Shown: positions 63,086 through 64,000 of the stretch, piece by piece | How the letters are laid out: every line of letters starts with the position of its first letter | Numbering within the stretch: the first letter of the stretch is position 1 | Assembly: GCF_016429215.1 (NCBI RefSeq) | Contig: NZ_JAELUH010000011.1 | Location: 31,760 to 95,759, forward strand | DNA: 64,000 bases | Direction: 5' to 3' | Origin: Herbaspirillum sp. ASV7 | GTDB lineage: Bacteria > Pseudomonadota > Gammaproteobacteria > Burkholderiales > Burkholderiaceae_D | Program-made: the position numbers and the translations under genes | The notes under the pieces: generated by a model | The model's database searches: none | What the model was told of the DNA's origin: nothing | What the model saw: only the letters and a program-made list of their open reading frames with translations

Positions 63086-63830
63086 ATGAAGATGAACTTT
63101 CCCAGCCAGCAAATCGGAGACTTTTCCGTCACCGCCATCAGTGATGGTTTTCTCAGCGCACCGCTGGATATGTTGTCCAACATCGATCCCGCCGACGCTG
63201 CCAGGATTCAGCGTGATGCGGGGGTAATCGATCCATCTGCCATCCATATCAATTGCTACCTGATCCGCAGCGAGACGCGAACCGTGCTGGTCGATGCTGG
63301 CGCTGGCGGTTTCAAGCAATGGGGTGGCAGGTTGCGGGATAACCTGAAGCGGGCGGGTGTGCTGCCGTCCGACGTCGATACTATCCTCCTGACACATGCT
63401 CACCCTGATCACATCGGTGGCCTGCTCGATAGCACCGGAGAACCTTGCTTCCCGAACGCCGAGTTGGTACTGCATGCGCAGGAACTGGCCTTCTGGCAGA
63501 GCGATGCCAATCTTCACCGCGCCAGCGAACGGGCACGCGGCAACTTTCTCTTTGCGCGCCGGGTCTTCGAGAAGTATCGGGACAGGCTCCGCGTCTTCGT
63601 CGGCGAAGAGGTGCTCCCTGGTATTGGCGCCCAGCCGCTTCCTGGTCATACGGCCGGACATTGTGGCTATCGCATCCAGTCAAAGGATCAGGACTTGTTG
63701 ATCTGGGGCGATATCGTCCATTTCCCGCACCTGCAGATTTCTCGCCCGGAGGTATCCATCGCATTCGATCTCGATCCGCAGCTCGCCGCGCAGACCAGAG
63801 TCGGTTTGCTGGATATGGTGAGTGCGGACC
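63086..63830 (+). CDS. MBL-fold metallohydrolase, truncated by the contig end
   Basis: The genomic part codes for about 248 residues: strand FSVTAISDGF, then the metal motif LLTHAHPDHIGG (HxHxDH), QPLPGHTAGHCGY and LIWGDIVHFPH (Asp ligand). These are the signatures of the lactonase/glyoxalase-II-type MBL fold; quorum-lactone, arylsulfate or other ester hydrolysis are all possible. From 63831 the frame runs into adapter sequence, so the residues after ADP are false. The last 20-40 residues of the real protein are missing. Confidence 0.88.
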
Positions 63831-63902
63831 CTGTCTCTTATACACATCTGACGCTGCCGACGATACACTACAAGTGTAGATATCGGTGGTGGCCGGGGGA
63901 TT
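63831..63902. other. Illumina Nextera adapter (assembly artefact)
   Basis: 63831-63849 is CTGTCTCTTATACACATCT, the Tn5 mosaic end. Next come GACGCTGCCGACGA, a 10-base index (TACACTACAA, 63864-63873) and a 29-base tail GTGTAGAT...ATT that matches the P5 end of the adapter by length and most bases, with six mismatches (C to A, C to G, TATC read as GGGG). This is read-through into adapter, not genome. Confidence 0.97.

Positions 63903-64000
<98 letters not shown>

Overview
The window reads as one end of a draft contig from a GC-rich betaproteobacterium. The housekeeping order nadD-rsfS-rlmH-maf-rng, with hemF, mscS, purD and yebC beside it, and the look of the proteins suggest Oxalobacteraceae, probably Herbaspirillum or a close relative. 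This is inference from gene order and remembered protein families, not from a search. No rRNA, tRNA, CRISPR array, insertion sequence or prophage was seen.

Region 1 (1-6776, + strand) is a lipopolysaccharide or surface-glycan block: four family 9 (heptosyltransferase-like) glycosyltransferases, three of them close tandem paralogues, one family 8 glycosyltransferase and an O-antigen ligase-like membrane protein. Region 2 (6869-15055, - strand) is conserved housekeeping: RNase G, Maf, RlmH, RsfS with an unusually long Ala/Lys/Thr-rich tail, NadD and HemF packed with overlapping starts and stops, then MscS, PurD and YebC, with clear terminators behind mscS and purD. Region 3 (15287-30176) holds a HerA-like ATPase (YjgR), two EamA/RarD transporters, a quinone oxidoreductase followed by an unlisted 56-residue membrane protein, two periplasmic binding proteins, a DUF4136 lipoprotein, PepN, class 1 fructose-bisphosphatase and a membrane diguanylate cyclase.

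Region 4 (30243-43290) is accessory metabolism: a LysR/D-threonine aldolase-like/RidA/DUF3297 group with a doubled palindromic operator, a 40-residue small protein with its own -10 box, structured leader and terminator, an AraC/DUF2000 pair, an S51 peptidase, a glutamine amidotransferase, a UbiX/UbiD-like decarboxylase pair divergent from a LysR regulator, and a tightly coupled operon of acyl-CoA dehydrogenase, PIG-L deacetylase, NodS-like methyltransferase and GT2 glycosyltransferase. Region 5 (43650-48444) is stress-related: large catalase KatE, a DUF4399 remnant, a KGG-repeat protein, a divergent HxlR/azoreductase pair and another small membrane protein.

Region 6 (48954-63830) is dominated by regulator-plus-enzyme pairs (AraC/SDR, AraC/racemase, LysR/hydroxyacid dehydrogenase, LysR/MBL-fold operon). 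It contains a degraded patch (an internally deleted SDR and a CoA-transferase C-terminal remnant) next to a DNA-binding-domain citrate synthase homologue. The leuA gene is preceded by what looks like a complete transcription attenuator with a Leu-codon leader peptide.

The last 170 bases are not genomic. From 63831 the sequence is Illumina Nextera adapter (transposon mosaic end, i5 index, P5), then poly-G. The final MBL-fold gene is truncated there, and its apparent C-terminus is adapter translation.
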